Part shown: one piece after another, positions 1 to 5,776 of the stretch
Layout: the number at the start of each line of letters is the position of its first letter
Position numbering within the stretch: position 1 is the stretch's first letter
DNA from: Paracoccaceae bacterium
GTDB lineage: Bacteria > Pseudomonadota > Alphaproteobacteria > Rhodobacterales > Rhodobacteraceae
Reading direction: 5' to 3'
DNA length: 5,776 nucleotides
NCBI GenBank assembly: GCA_007128865.1
Contig: SKWP01000444.1
Coordinates: 1 to 5,776 of the forward strand
The notes under the pieces: generated by a model
Databases searched by the model: none
Told to the model about the DNA's origin: nothing
Seen by the model: the letters and a program-made list of their open reading frames with translations, nothing else
Position numbers and translations under genes: made by a program

Positions 1-1072
1 ACTGCGTCAGCCCGGCCTGCACCTCGCCCGCGGCAAAGACCTGCGCCGAACCGCCCACCACCGCCGCCGCCACCGCCTGCACATTCTCCAGCGTCCAGCC
101 CGGCTGATGGGTGATGCTTTGCAGATGGTATAGCCGCCCGCCCGGCCCGAGTTCGAACAGGGCAAGCCCGTCATCGCCGCCACCGGCAACGGCAAAGGCG
201 CGCCCCTCATGCGAGAAGGTGGCAATGTCCTGCACCCCGCCAAAGCGGGTGTGCAGGGTGTCGGTCACATGATCGGCCTCGAACAGGACGCCCAGATGGT
301 TGACCCGAAACGAACTGATCGTGCCGGTCCCGGAGGCGCCGACCAGCACGAAGCTTTCGCCCATCACCTCGGCCCCGGCCAGTGCGGTGACCCCGGCGAT
401 GCCCAGCCCGAAACGCGCGCCCAGCGTGTCGGCCAGTTCCAGCCGGCCGTCGGCATGGGCGAGATAGCTGGCAATGCCGCCCTCGGCCGCTGATCCGGCA
501 ATCACCACCGGCACCGGGCCGGGATGCAGGGTCAGGAGCGCCGACACATCGCCAAGCGCGGTCTTGGTGCCGGCTGCCTGAACGTCGGTCAGGGTCAGGC
601 TGGTGGGGCTGTCGACCCGAAACACCTGCACCCCCGGCGCGCCCCAGCGGGCTGCAACCACATGTTCCGCCCCTTCGCCGGTGAAGGTCGCCAGATGGGT
701 CCATTGCGCCAGATCGCCGGCATCGGTGCCGATCTCGCGCAGCCGGCGCAAGCTGCCATCGGCATCGACCTCGCGGAAGGCCCGGCTGGCCTGATGCCGG
801 CCGGCGGCCAGCCACAGGGATTGGTCGCCATGATCCAGAAACACCATGTCGGTCAGCCCGCGAGACCCGCTCTGGTTGCTGGCAGGCCGCGCGTCGAGGA
901 ATTCGGCCACCTGATCCGATGCCAGCCGCAGCCGGTTCACCCCGCCATCGGCAAAGGCCCCGGCGTAGAGGTATGGCGTGTCCTGAAACCACACCACATC
1001 CAGAACCGAAATGCCCCAGGGATGCGCCAGCCCCGACGCGCCCACCGTTGCAACATGCATGAAATGGCCCAT
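1..1072 (-). CDS. Beta-propeller N-terminal region of a probable RTX-type secreted calcium-binding protein (partial, runs off left edge)
   Basis: This frame is open from an ATG at 1072 to the window edge (357 complete codons, no stop), with codon use typical of the neighbours. The protein begins MGHFMHVATVGASG and shows about seven loosely repeated units of 40-55 residues. Each has a hydrophobic strand, a small/Gly turn and often a DGxL or GGxL turn: PYLYAGAFADGGV, SLWLAAGR, HVVAARWGAPGVQVF, PVVIAGSAAEGGIASY, FVLVGASGTGTISSF, FAVAGGGDDGLALFEL, AQVFAAGEVQAGLTQ. That is a beta-propeller pattern. The AGGGDDGLALFEL...GGRLYHL stretch (about residues 290-313) resembles, from memory, the N-terminal propeller of Rhodobacterales proteins that carry C-terminal hemolysin-type GGxGxD calcium repeats and leave by type I secretion. 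Those repeats would lie beyond the left edge, so secretion and calcium binding are inferred. No Sec signal peptide is visible, as expected for type I export. The start is uncertain: the frame is open to a stop at 1142-1144, and a possible frameshift near 1091 may hide an earlier start. The gene follows ychF on the same strand. Confidence 0.8.
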   Translation of the reverse strand, partial: MGHFMHVATVGASGLAHPWGISVLDVVWFQDTPYLYAGAFADGGVNRLRLASDQVAEFLDARPASNQSGSRGLTDMVFLDHGDQSLWLAAGRHQASRAFREVDADGSLRRLREIGTDAGDLAQWTHLATFTGEGAEHVVAARWGAPGVQVFRVDSPTSLTLTDVQAAGTKTALGDVSALLTLHPGPVPVVIAGSAAEGGIASYLAHADGRLELADTLGARFGLGIAGVTALAGAEVMGESFVLVGASGTGTISSFRVNHLGVLFEADHVTDTLHTRFGGVQDIATFSHEGRAFAVAGGGDDGLALFELGPGGRLYHLQSITHQPGWTLENVQAVAAAVVGGSAQVFAAGEVQAGLTQ

Positions 1073-1152
1073 GACCCAGCCCGTGCGCAGCCCGACAGGG
1101 CCAGAGGCTGGCCGGCAATGGTAAAGACCGGCTTCACAGGGTCAGAGAAATC

Positions 1153-2250
1153 TCAGGCATTGAACAGAAAATGCATCACATCGCCGTCGGCCACCACATA
1201 GGTCTTGCCCTCGGCCCGCATGCGCCCGGCTTCCTTGGCACCCTGTTCGCCACCGCAGGCGATGAAATCGTCATAGGCGATGGTTTCGGCGCGGATGAAG
1301 CCGCGTTCGAAATCGCCGTGGATCACACCCGCTGCCTGCGGCGCGCGGGTACCGGCGGGGATTGTCCAGGCGCGGGCTTCCTTGGGGCCGACGGTAAAGA
1401 AGGTCCGCAGGCCGAGCAGATCGTAGCCGGCGCGGATCAGCCGGTCGAGCCCGGGCTCCTGCAACTCCAGTTCGGCGAGGAATTCGGCCGCATCGGCCGC
1501 ATCGAGCTGGCTGATCTCTTCCTCGATCCGGGCCGAGATGACAACATGGCCGGCACCTTGCCCGGCGGCCAGTTCGGCCACGCGGTCCGACTGGGCATTG
1601 CCGTTGGCAGCCGATGATTCCTCGACGTTGCAGACATAAAGCACCGGCTTGGCGGTCAGCAACTGCAACAGGCGCCATGCCCTGATGTCTTCCTCGGCCA
1701 CCGGAACGCTGCGCGCCGGCCTGCCGGCCTCCAGCGCCTCGAGCGCGCCCCGCAGGAGCCTGTCCTGCTGAACAGCCTCGGCATCGCCGCCACGCAGTTT
1801 GCGCGACAGGTTCGCCAGCCTGCGGTTGATCGAATCCATGTCGGCCAGCATCAGCTCGGTCTCCACGGTATCGGCATCGGCCACCGGATCGACGCGGCCC
1901 TCCACATGGGTCACATCGCCATCCTCGAAGCAGCGCAGCACATGGGCGATGGCATCGACCTCGCGGATATTGGCCAGAAACTGGTTGCCCAGTCCCTCGC
2001 CCTTCGATGCGCCGCGGACCAGGCCGGCGATATCCACGAAGGTCATCCGCGCGGGCACAACCTGCTTGGACTTCGCCAGCGCAGCCAGCCGGTCGAGCCG
2101 CGCATCGGGCACGGCGACCTCGCCCACATTGGGCTCGATGGTGCAGAACGGAAAATTCGCCGCCTGAGCCGCGGCCGTCCGCGTCAGCGCGTTGAACAGC
2201 GTGGACTTGCCCACGTTCGGAAGCCCGACGATGCCAACCCGAAATCCCAT
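1153..2250 (-). CDS. ychF: YchF/Obg-family ribosome-associated P-loop ATPase
   Basis: The product is a 365-residue cytosolic protein, matching the usual ~363 residues of YchF (also called EngD or OLA1-like). The G1 P-loop GLPNVGKST is at residues 9-17, the switch I/G2 region [14 protein letters not shown] at 32-45, and the G3 motif DIAG at 73-76 followed by [16 protein letters not shown]. The G4 position carries NVEE (208-211) instead of NKxD, the family hallmark that shifts preference from GTP to ATP. The Obg-like helical insertion lies around 120-190, and a C-terminal TGS domain runs from about 282 to the end ([17 protein letters not shown]). Family knowledge: YchF binds ribosomes, hydrolyses ATP and acts as a negative regulator in oxidative-stress responses. 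The ATG at 2250 is chosen because an AAGGAG lies 8 bases upstream and the protein then begins [15 protein letters not shown] as homologues do; the frame stays open to 2367, but that extension would overlap the divergent GNAT gene. The sequence is intact with nothing missing. Confidence 0.97.
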   Translation of the reverse strand: MGFRVGIVGLPNVGKSTLFNALTRTAAAQAANFPFCTIEPNVGEVAVPDARLDRLAALAKSKQVVPARMTFVDIAGLVRGASKGEGLGNQFLANIREVDAIAHVLRCFEDGDVTHVEGRVDPVADADTVETELMLADMDSINRRLANLSRKLRGGDAEAVQQDRLLRGALEALEAGRPARSVPVAEEDIRAWRLLQLLTAKPVLYVCNVEESSAANGNAQSDRVAELAAGQGAGHVVISARIEEEISQLDAADAAEFLAELELQEPGLDRLIRAGYDLLGLRTFFTVGPKEARAWTIPAGTRAPQAAGVIHGDFERGFIRAETIAYDDFIACGGEQGAKEAGRMRAEGKTYVVADGDVMHFLFNA

Positions 2251-2258
2251 TGCGGACA

Positions 2259-2264
2259 CTCCTT
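2259..2264 (-). promoter_or_regulatory. Ribosome binding site of ychF
   Basis: AAGGAG on the minus strand, 8 bases before the ATG at 2250. It decides the ychF start over the in-frame upstream extension to 2367. Confidence 0.75.
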
Positions 2265-2286
2265 GCGCCTGCGTCAAAGTCGGGGG

Positions 2287-2316
2287 CATGTAGGGTGCGC
2301 GGGCAGGCAAGGTCAA
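2287..2316 (-). promoter_or_regulatory. Candidate sigma-70-type promoter of ychF
   Basis: On the minus strand TTGACC (2316-2311) matches five of six bases of the -35 consensus, and an 18-base spacer separates it from a weak TACATG (2292-2287) at the -10 position. Transcription would start near 2280 and give a leader of about 30 bases holding the ychF ribosome binding site. It lies in the 79-base gap between the two divergent genes. The -10 match is poor, so this is a suggestion from pattern and position only. Confidence 0.35.
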
Positions 2317-2329
2317 GGCGGGCAGGATC

Positions 2330-2842
2330 ATGCACAGGATCGATCTGGCAACGGCAGCACCGGACATGCTGGGTCAGGTGCTGGCAGCGAACGCGGCGGT
2401 CGCGGCGATGACATCGCCGCTCGACATGCGGGCGCTGGAATCACTGCTCACCGAGGCCGCATTCGCCGCGGCGATGGTGGACCGCGGCGATGTGATGACA
2501 GGCTTCCTGATCGGGTTCGGGCCGGGCGCCGCCTATGACAGCCCGAACTACCGCTGGTTCGGCACCCGTTTCGACCGTTTCGCCTATGTCGACAGGGTGG
2601 TGACGGTGCCGGCCGCGCAGGGGCGCGGGGTCGCGCGGAAGCTCTACGCAGCCTTCGCAGACGCCATGCCGCAGCAGGAACGGCTGGTGTGCGAAGTCAA
2701 CCTGTTGCCACCCAACCCCGGATCGGATGCCTTTCACGCGGCGCTGGGCTTTCGCGAGGTGGGGCGCGGCTCTCCGTCGCCGGGCAAGCAGGTGCGCTAT
2801 CTTGCGAAACCGATTGACGCCGCGGCGGGTGCGGACCCTTGA
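2330..2842 (+). CDS. GNAT-family N-acetyltransferase
   Basis: A 170-residue single-domain protein of typical GNAT length. Motif A is clear: strand [10 protein letters not shown] (85-93) followed by the acetyl-CoA pyrophosphate loop [12 protein letters not shown] (95-106), which fits Q/RxxGxG/A. After it come strand [20 protein letters not shown] (117-136) and ALGFREVG (138-145), the usual C-terminal strand-helix-strand with the 'FHxxLGF' signature; [11 protein letters not shown] closes the fold. The CEVNxxPPNPxSDxFHxxLGF arrangement recalls a group of predicted bacterial acetyltransferases (COG3818-like, from memory). The protein should transfer acetyl from acetyl-CoA to an amine in the cytosol, but the substrate cannot be told. 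The ATG at 2330 sits after a purine-rich stretch with a weak GGCAGG-like ribosome site. The gene is divergent from ychF (79-base gap) and 55 bases upstream of trpA on the same strand, so the two may share a transcript. Confidence 0.88.
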   Translation: MHRIDLATAAPDMLGQVLAANAAVAAMTSPLDMRALESLLTEAAFAAAMVDRGDVMTGFLIGFGPGAAYDSPNYRWFGTRFDRFAYVDRVVTVPAAQGRGVARKLYAAFADAMPQQERLVCEVNLLPPNPGSDAFHAALGFREVGRGSPSPGKQVRYLAKPIDAAAGADP

Positions 2843-2897
2843 TTTTCGCGGCCCTCTGGCCCATCACCGCGCGTGCCCCAGCGACAGGACGCCTTTC

Positions 2898-3689
2898 ATG
2901 ACCCGCATCGACGATACCTTTGCCCGGCTCCGCACCGAAGGACGCAAGGCGTTCGTGGCCTATGTCATGGGCGGGGATCCGGATTTCGATACATCGCTGG
3001 CGATCATGCGCGGCCTGCCCGGCGCAGGCGTGGATGTGATCGAACTGGGCGTGCCCTTTACCGACCCGATGGCCGACGGGCCGACGATCCAGGCTGCGGG
3101 CCAGCGGGCGCTGGCCGGCGGGCAGACGCTGGAAAAGACGCTGGAAATGGTGCGACGGTTCCGGCAGGACGATGCCGACACGCCGGTTGTGCTGATGGGG
3201 TACTACAACCCGATCTACAGCCGTGGTGTGGACGCCTTCCTTGGCGATGCGGTCGCCGCCGGTGTCGACGGGCTGATCATCGTGGACCTGCCCCCCGAAG
3301 AGGATGCCGAACTGTGCCTGCCCGCCCGTGCGGCGGGGCTGAACTTCATCCGGCTGGCGACCCCCACCACCGACGACCGGCGCCTGCCGCAGGTGGTGCG
3401 CAACACCAGCGGCTTTGTCTACTATGTGTCTGTCACCGGCATCACCGGGGGGCCCTCGGCGCAGGCCGATGAGGTCGCGCCCGAGGTCGACCGCATCCGC
3501 GCCGCTGCCGGGCTGCCCTTGGTGGTCGGGTTCGGCATCTCGACCCCCGAGGCCGCCGAAGCGATCGCCCGCATTGCCGACGGCGCCGTTGTCGGTTCGG
3601 CCATCGTCAAGCTGATCGGCGAAGGCCGTCCGGTGGACGAGGTGCTTGCCCGGGTCGCCGCCCTGGCCGAAGGTGTCCACCGCGGCTGA
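2898..3689 (+). CDS. trpA: Tryptophan synthase alpha subunit
   Basis: A 263-residue TIM-barrel enzyme (family usually 255-270). It cleaves indole-3-glycerol phosphate to indole and glyceraldehyde 3-phosphate; indole then tunnels to TrpB, which makes tryptophan. Catalytic Glu49 and Asp60 fall at exactly the E. coli numbering within [16 protein letters not shown] (47-62). YYNPIYSRG (102-110), Tyr175 in [12 protein letters not shown] (173-184), and the phosphate-binding GFGIS (211-215) with [11 protein letters not shown] (228-238) are all present. The start [11 protein letters not shown] is preceded by AGGA (2886-2889) 8 bases upstream, and the translated frame upstream of it is the non-homologous tail of an open frame. 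trpB is absent from the window, so the alpha2beta2 partner is encoded elsewhere. The GNAT gene precedes it by 55 bases on the same strand. The reading frame is complete and ends in a TGA inside a GC-rich hairpin. Confidence 0.97.
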   Translation: MTRIDDTFARLRTEGRKAFVAYVMGGDPDFDTSLAIMRGLPGAGVDVIELGVPFTDPMADGPTIQAAGQRALAGGQTLEKTLEMVRRFRQDDADTPVVLMGYYNPIYSRGVDAFLGDAVAAGVDGLIIVDLPPEEDAELCLPARAAGLNFIRLATPTTDDRRLPQVVRNTSGFVYYVSVTGITGGPSAQADEVAPEVDRIRAAAGLPLVVGFGISTPEAAEAIARIADGAVVGSAIVKLIGEGRPVDEVLARVAALAEGVHRG

Positions 3690-3698
3690 GGCCGCGGT
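3679..3698. terminator. GC-rich hairpin over the trpA stop codon, possible terminator between convergent genes
   Basis: ACCGCGGC (3679-3686) and GCCGCGGT (3691-3698) are perfect 8-base inverted arms around the tetraloop TGAG, which contains the trpA TGA. It sits in the 18-base gap plus the trpA end, where trpA and the facing coiled-coil gene converge, so it could stop transcription from either side. No T-run follows on either strand, so it is not a canonical intrinsic terminator; it may act as an mRNA 3'-end stabiliser or do nothing. Confidence 0.45.
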
Positions 3699-3717
3699 CG
3701 CGCGCCGTCAGCCGCGG
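3680..3717. repeat. 10-base inverted repeat spanning both stop codons of convergent genes
   Basis: CCGCGGCTGA (3680-3689) is the exact reverse complement of TCAGCCGCGG (3708-3717). The left arm ends with the trpA TGA, and the right arm begins with the stop of the facing coiled-coil gene. The arms are 18 bases apart, and the left arm also takes part in the tighter 8-base hairpin, so two alternative folds compete. Confidence 0.6.
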
Positions 3718-3998
3718 AACCGTTCCGAGGCCCGTGTCGCGGCCTCGGCCATTTCCTTCCAGGATTTCTCGAACCCCGCCCGCATGTCGGCCCATGCGGA
3801 TTCGCTGGCGTCGCGGGCCTCTTTCCACTGCTGTTCGGCGCGGTTTCGCCAGTCCTCAAGCTGCTTGAGCTGACGCTCGTATTCGACCCGGGCATCGGCC
3901 TGTGCGCCGCGCGCGCGGGCCTCCAGCCGGTCGATCTCGGCGTTCCACTGGTCGATCTGGGCCTTCAGCTTCTCCACATGAGCCTTGCGGTCGGTCAT
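3708..3998 (-). CDS. Small coiled-coil protein, similar to sll1863-type stress response family
   Basis: A 96-residue, highly charged, alanine-rich protein starting MTDRKAHVEKLKAQIDQW and ending ATRASERFRG. Residues about 5-60 show heptad-like spacing of hydrophobics (VEKLKAQIDQWNAEIDRLEARA, then YERQLKQLEDWRNRAEQQWK), typical of an antiparallel coiled coil. The second half has Trp-containing amphipathic helices (SAWADMRAGFEKSWKEM). There is no signal peptide, membrane segment or cysteine, so it is probably cytosolic or peripherally membrane-associated. The 'YVEKLKAQLDEWDAEIDKLEAKA' style of opening recalls, from memory, small proteins named after cyanobacterial Sll1863 and linked to stress; the molecular function is unknown. 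The ATG at 3998 has a very strong AAGGAGG (4004-4010) 5 bases upstream, suggesting high translation. It converges on trpA (18-base gap) and diverges from the alpha-hydroxy-acid dehydrogenase (127-base gap). It is a real gene, not antisense noise: the start signal is strong, the composition is coherent and the opposite frames are not. Confidence 0.85.
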   Translation of the reverse strand: MTDRKAHVEKLKAQIDQWNAEIDRLEARARGAQADARVEYERQLKQLEDWRNRAEQQWKEARDASESAWADMRAGFEKSWKEMAEAATRASERFRG

Positions 3999-4003
3999 CG
4001 GTT

Positions 4004-4010
4004 CCTCCTT
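4004..4010 (-). promoter_or_regulatory. Strong ribosome binding site of the coiled-coil gene
   Basis: AAGGAGG on the minus strand, a near-perfect anti-16S match 5 bases before the ATG at 3998. It fixes the start and is the strongest translation signal in the window. Confidence 0.8.
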
Positions 4011-4024
4011 TGACTGCCCTGATC

Positions 4025-4053
4025 ATCTGGACATTCGCGACCATCGCTTCAAG
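4025..4053 (-). promoter_or_regulatory. Candidate heat-shock-like (RpoH-type) promoter of the coiled-coil gene
   Basis: On the minus strand CTTGAA (4053-4048) matches the RpoH -35 core, and a 17-base spacer leads to CCAGAT (4030-4025), a partial match to the CCCAT-type -10. Transcription would begin around 4018, giving a leader of about 20 bases with the strong ribosome site. The spacer is long for E. coli RpoH and the -10 is imperfect, so this is weak pattern evidence, made slightly more attractive by the stress-family resemblance of the gene it would drive. Confidence 0.22.
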
Positions 4054-4125
4054 CGCCCGGACGGTGCGGCTTGCGTGGTGAGCGGCGATGCGGCAAGTAG
4101 ACCTGACCCATCTGCGGAGAGCTTC

Positions 4126-5295
4126 ATGGCTGTCATGACCTGCATCGAGGATCTGCGCCGCCTTTACGAACGCCGCGTGCCGCGGATGTTCTACGACTAT
4201 GCCGAAAGCGGTTCATGGACCGAGCAGACCTTTCGCGAGAACACCACAGATTTCCGTCATATCCGCCTGCGTCAGCGGGTTGCCGTTGATATGGCCGGCC
4301 GGTCGACCGCCTCGCAGATGATCGGTCAGGATGTGGCGATGCCAGTCGGGCTTGCGCCGGTGGGGCTGACCGGGATGCAATGCGCCGATGGCGAGATCAA
4401 GGCCGCCCGCGCTGCAGAGCGTTTCGGCGTGCCGTTCTGCCTGTCCACGTTGTCGATCTGCTCGATCGAGGATGTGGCCGAACATACCACCCGGCCGTTC
4501 TGGTTTCAGGTCTACACCCTGCGCGATGACGACTTCATGCGCCGGCTGTTCGAACGCGCGAGGGCGGCAGGATGTTCGGCGATCGTGGTGACGGTTGACC
4601 TCCAGATCCTCGGCCAGCGGCACAAGGATCTCAAGAACGGGCTTTCGGCGCCGCCCAGGCTGACGGTGAAATCCATGGTCGACATGGCAACAAAGCTGCG
4701 GTGGGGCCTTGGCATGCTGGGCACCAAGCGGCGTTTCTTCGGCAATGTCGTCGGCCATGCAAAGGGGGTGACCGACCCGGCGTCGCTGTCAACCTGGACG
4801 GCCGAGGCCTTCGATCCGTCGCTCGACTGGAAACGCATCGCGAAATTCAAGGAAATGTGGGGCGGCCCGATGATCGTGAAGGGCATTCTCGACCCCGAGG
4901 ATGCAAGGCACGCCGCCGAGGTAGGCGCCGATGCGATCGTGGTTTCGAACCACGGCGGCCGGCAGCTTGATGGTGCGGTCAGCGCGATCCGGATGCTGCC
5001 GTCGATCCTCGACGCGGTGGGCGACCGGGTCGAGGTGCATCTCGACAGCGGCATCCGCACCGGCCAGGACATTCTCAAGGCGCTGGCGCTGGGGGCCAGG
5101 GGCACCCATATCGGCCGCGCCTTTGTCTATGGTCTGGGCGCCATGGGCGAGGCCGGGGTGACCCGTTCGCTGGAGATCCTGCACAAGGAACTCGATCTGA
5201 CCATGGCCCTGTGCGGCGAACGCGACGTGCGCAACCTCGGCCCGCACAACCTGATCGTCCCGCGGGGCTTTGGCGATCCGACGGTGCCGCTGTAA
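4126..5295 (+). CDS. lldD: FMN-dependent alpha-hydroxy-acid dehydrogenase (L-lactate dehydrogenase-like)
   Basis: A 389-residue TIM-barrel flavoenzyme that oxidises an L-2-hydroxy acid to the 2-oxo acid. Visible FMN and substrate residues are Tyr23/Tyr25 in MFYDYAESGSWTEQTFREN (21-39), the PVGLAPVGLTG loop (73-83), STLS (107-110), Gln128 and Tyr130 in FQVY, Asp158 in VTVDLQ, Arg165, Lys252 in IVKGILDPEDA, catalytic His276 and Arg279 in SNHGGRQLDG (274-283), DSGIRTG (307-313) and GRAFVYG (330-336). All catalytic positions are intact. LSTLSICSIEDVA and GILDPEDAR resemble LldD, but the segment after Asp158 (LQILGQRHKDLKNGL) differs from E. coli LldD and matches a proteobacterial subgroup usually called only 'alpha-hydroxy-acid oxidizing protein'; lactate is therefore likely but glycolate or another acid is possible. 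Residues about 175-213 are the loop that attaches relatives to the inner membrane. Start: ATG 4126 with GGAG 6 bases upstream; the frame upstream to 3985 has no homologous character. It ends 9 bases from the convergent pheS. Confidence 0.93.
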   Translation: MAVMTCIEDLRRLYERRVPRMFYDYAESGSWTEQTFRENTTDFRHIRLRQRVAVDMAGRSTASQMIGQDVAMPVGLAPVGLTGMQCADGEIKAARAAERFGVPFCLSTLSICSIEDVAEHTTRPFWFQVYTLRDDDFMRRLFERARAAGCSAIVVTVDLQILGQRHKDLKNGLSAPPRLTVKSMVDMATKLRWGLGMLGTKRRFFGNVVGHAKGVTDPASLSTWTAEAFDPSLDWKRIAKFKEMWGGPMIVKGILDPEDARHAAEVGADAIVVSNHGGRQLDGAVSAIRMLPSILDAVGDRVEVHLDSGIRTGQDILKALALGARGTHIGRAFVYGLGAMGEAGVTRSLEILHKELDLTMALCGERDVRNLGPHNLIVPRGFGDPTVPL

Positions 5296-5304
5296 GTTTG
5301 CGGC

Positions 5305-5776
5305 CTATGCCCGGCGGCTCAGCCCGCCCGGCAGGTCCGGCATGTCGAGCGCTGCAAAGCCGTAGTGGCGCAGCCAGCGCAGGTCGCTCTCGAAAAAGGC
5401 GCGCAGATCGGGGATGCCGTATTTCAGCATCGCGATCCGGTCGATCCCCATGCCAAAGGCGAAACCCTGCCACTGGTCGGGGTCGATCCCGCCGGCGCGC
5501 AGCACATGCGGGTGCACCATGCCGGAGCCGAGGATCTCCATCCAGCTTTCGCCCTCGCCGATCTTCAACTGGCCGCCTTCCCAGGAACAGCGGATGTCGA
5601 CCTCGGCGGACGGCTCGGTAAACGGGAAATGGCTGGCGCGAAAGCGCAGCTCGACCCCGTCCACCTCGAAAAACGCGCGGCAGAACTCCTCCAGCACCCA
5701 CTTGAGGTTGGCCATGGAAATGTCGCGGTCGATCGCCAGCCCCTCGACCTGATGGAACATCGGCGTGTGGGTCTGG
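5305..5776 (-). CDS. pheS: Phenylalanyl-tRNA synthetase alpha subunit, C-terminal part (runs off right edge)
   Basis: The C-terminal ~156 residues of PheS, from [20 protein letters not shown] to LPGGLSRRA and a TAG stop; the N-terminal part lies beyond the right edge. PheS with PheT forms the alpha2beta2 class II synthetase that charges tRNA-Phe in the cytosol. The segment contains FHQVEGL, motif 2 region [16 protein letters not shown], the [19 protein letters not shown] strand region, and motif 3 [32 protein letters not shown]. The GFAFGMG alanine is the common residue that limits the amino-acid pocket to phenylalanine. A tail of about 20 residues ([20 protein letters not shown]) extends past the DLRWL where the E. 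coli protein ends shortly after, an ordinary alphaproteobacterial-type extension as far as I recall. The downstream neighbour on this strand would normally be pheT or an unrelated gene; here a convergent dehydrogenase ends 9 bases away, so pheT is not immediately downstream of pheS. Confidence 0.96.
   Translation of the reverse strand, partial: QTHTPMFHQVEGLAIDRDISMANLKWVLEEFCRAFFEVDGVELRFRASHFPFTEPSAEVDIRCSWEGGQLKIGEGESWMEILGSGMVHPHVLRAGGIDPDQWQGFAFGMGIDRIAMLKYGIPDLRAFFESDLRWLRHYGFAALDMPDLPGGLSRRA

Noticed and set aside
207..1118. A 303-codon closed minus-strand open frame starting MPASLWPCRAAHG.
   Set aside because: It is rich in Arg, Gly and Cys with no domain pattern and overlaps the propeller frame, which has coherent hydrophobic strands and GC-biased wobble positions. 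It is a high-GC shadow.
524..1201. A 225-codon plus-strand open frame opposite the propeller gene and ychF end.
   Set aside because: Composition is Gly/Pro/Gln/His-rich without recognisable motifs, it has no good ribosome site, and it overlaps the clear ychF coding end on the other strand.
1271..2335. A 354-codon minus-strand open frame overlapping ychF.
   Set aside because: It is ychF read in another frame (Arg/Gly-rich); the true frame has all G-motifs and the TGS domain.
2697..3680. A 327-codon minus-strand open frame opposite trpA.
   Set aside because: trpA on the plus strand has every catalytic residue at family positions; the antisense frame is His/Gln/Gly/Arg-rich noise.
3999..4125. 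Plus-strand promoter or GntR-type operator for the dehydrogenase in the divergent gap, including TTGACT at 4010-4015, TTGCGT at 4071-4076 and the palindrome TGATCA at 4020-4025.
   Set aside because: No -35 candidate has a convincing -10 at 16-18 bases, and the short palindrome does not resemble a TGGT-N-ACCA type operator. Nothing firm can be called.
5286..5304. GCCGC/GCGGC arms around the dehydrogenase stop codon as a terminator between it and pheS.
   Set aside because: Only a 5-base stem with a 9-base loop and no T-run; likely chance in this GC-rich sequence.

Overview
The window looks like a chromosomal stretch from a GC-rich alphaproteobacterium, most likely of the Rhodobacter/Paracoccus group (Rhodobacterales). 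The grounds are high GC with strongly GC-biased third codon positions, a secreted-type beta-propeller protein of a kind I associate with RTX calcium-binding proteins of that order, and tightly packed housekeeping genes. I see no rRNA, tRNA, CRISPR array, insertion sequence or phage gene. No stretch above 300 bases lacks a gene; the longest gap is 127 bases.

From left to right there are seven genes. (1) On the minus strand, running off the left edge, is the N-terminal ~357 residues of a beta-propeller protein, probably the front of an RTX/type I-secreted protein. (2) ychF (minus) encodes a universally conserved Obg-family P-loop ATPase. (3) Divergent from ychF is a GNAT acetyltransferase (plus). 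(4) Then, 55 bases on, comes trpA (plus), tryptophan synthase alpha subunit. (5) Convergent with trpA is a 96-residue coiled-coil protein (minus) resembling a small stress-response family. (6) Divergent from that is an FMN-dependent alpha-hydroxy-acid dehydrogenase (plus, LldD-like). (7) Convergent with it and running off the right edge is the C-terminal part of pheS (minus), phenylalanyl-tRNA synthetase alpha subunit.

The genes do not form one pathway. They are single housekeeping or metabolic units with frequent strand switches: one unit of ychF plus possibly the propeller gene, one of the GNAT gene plus trpA, and three alternating genes. trpA has no trpB beside it. The most notable points are the open-ended propeller gene and its possible one-base frameshift near the N-terminus, a hairpin over the trpA stop codon inside a 10-base inverted repeat shared with the facing gene, and a possible heat-shock-type promoter for the coiled-coil gene. 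I found no convincing undescribed multi-gene system.
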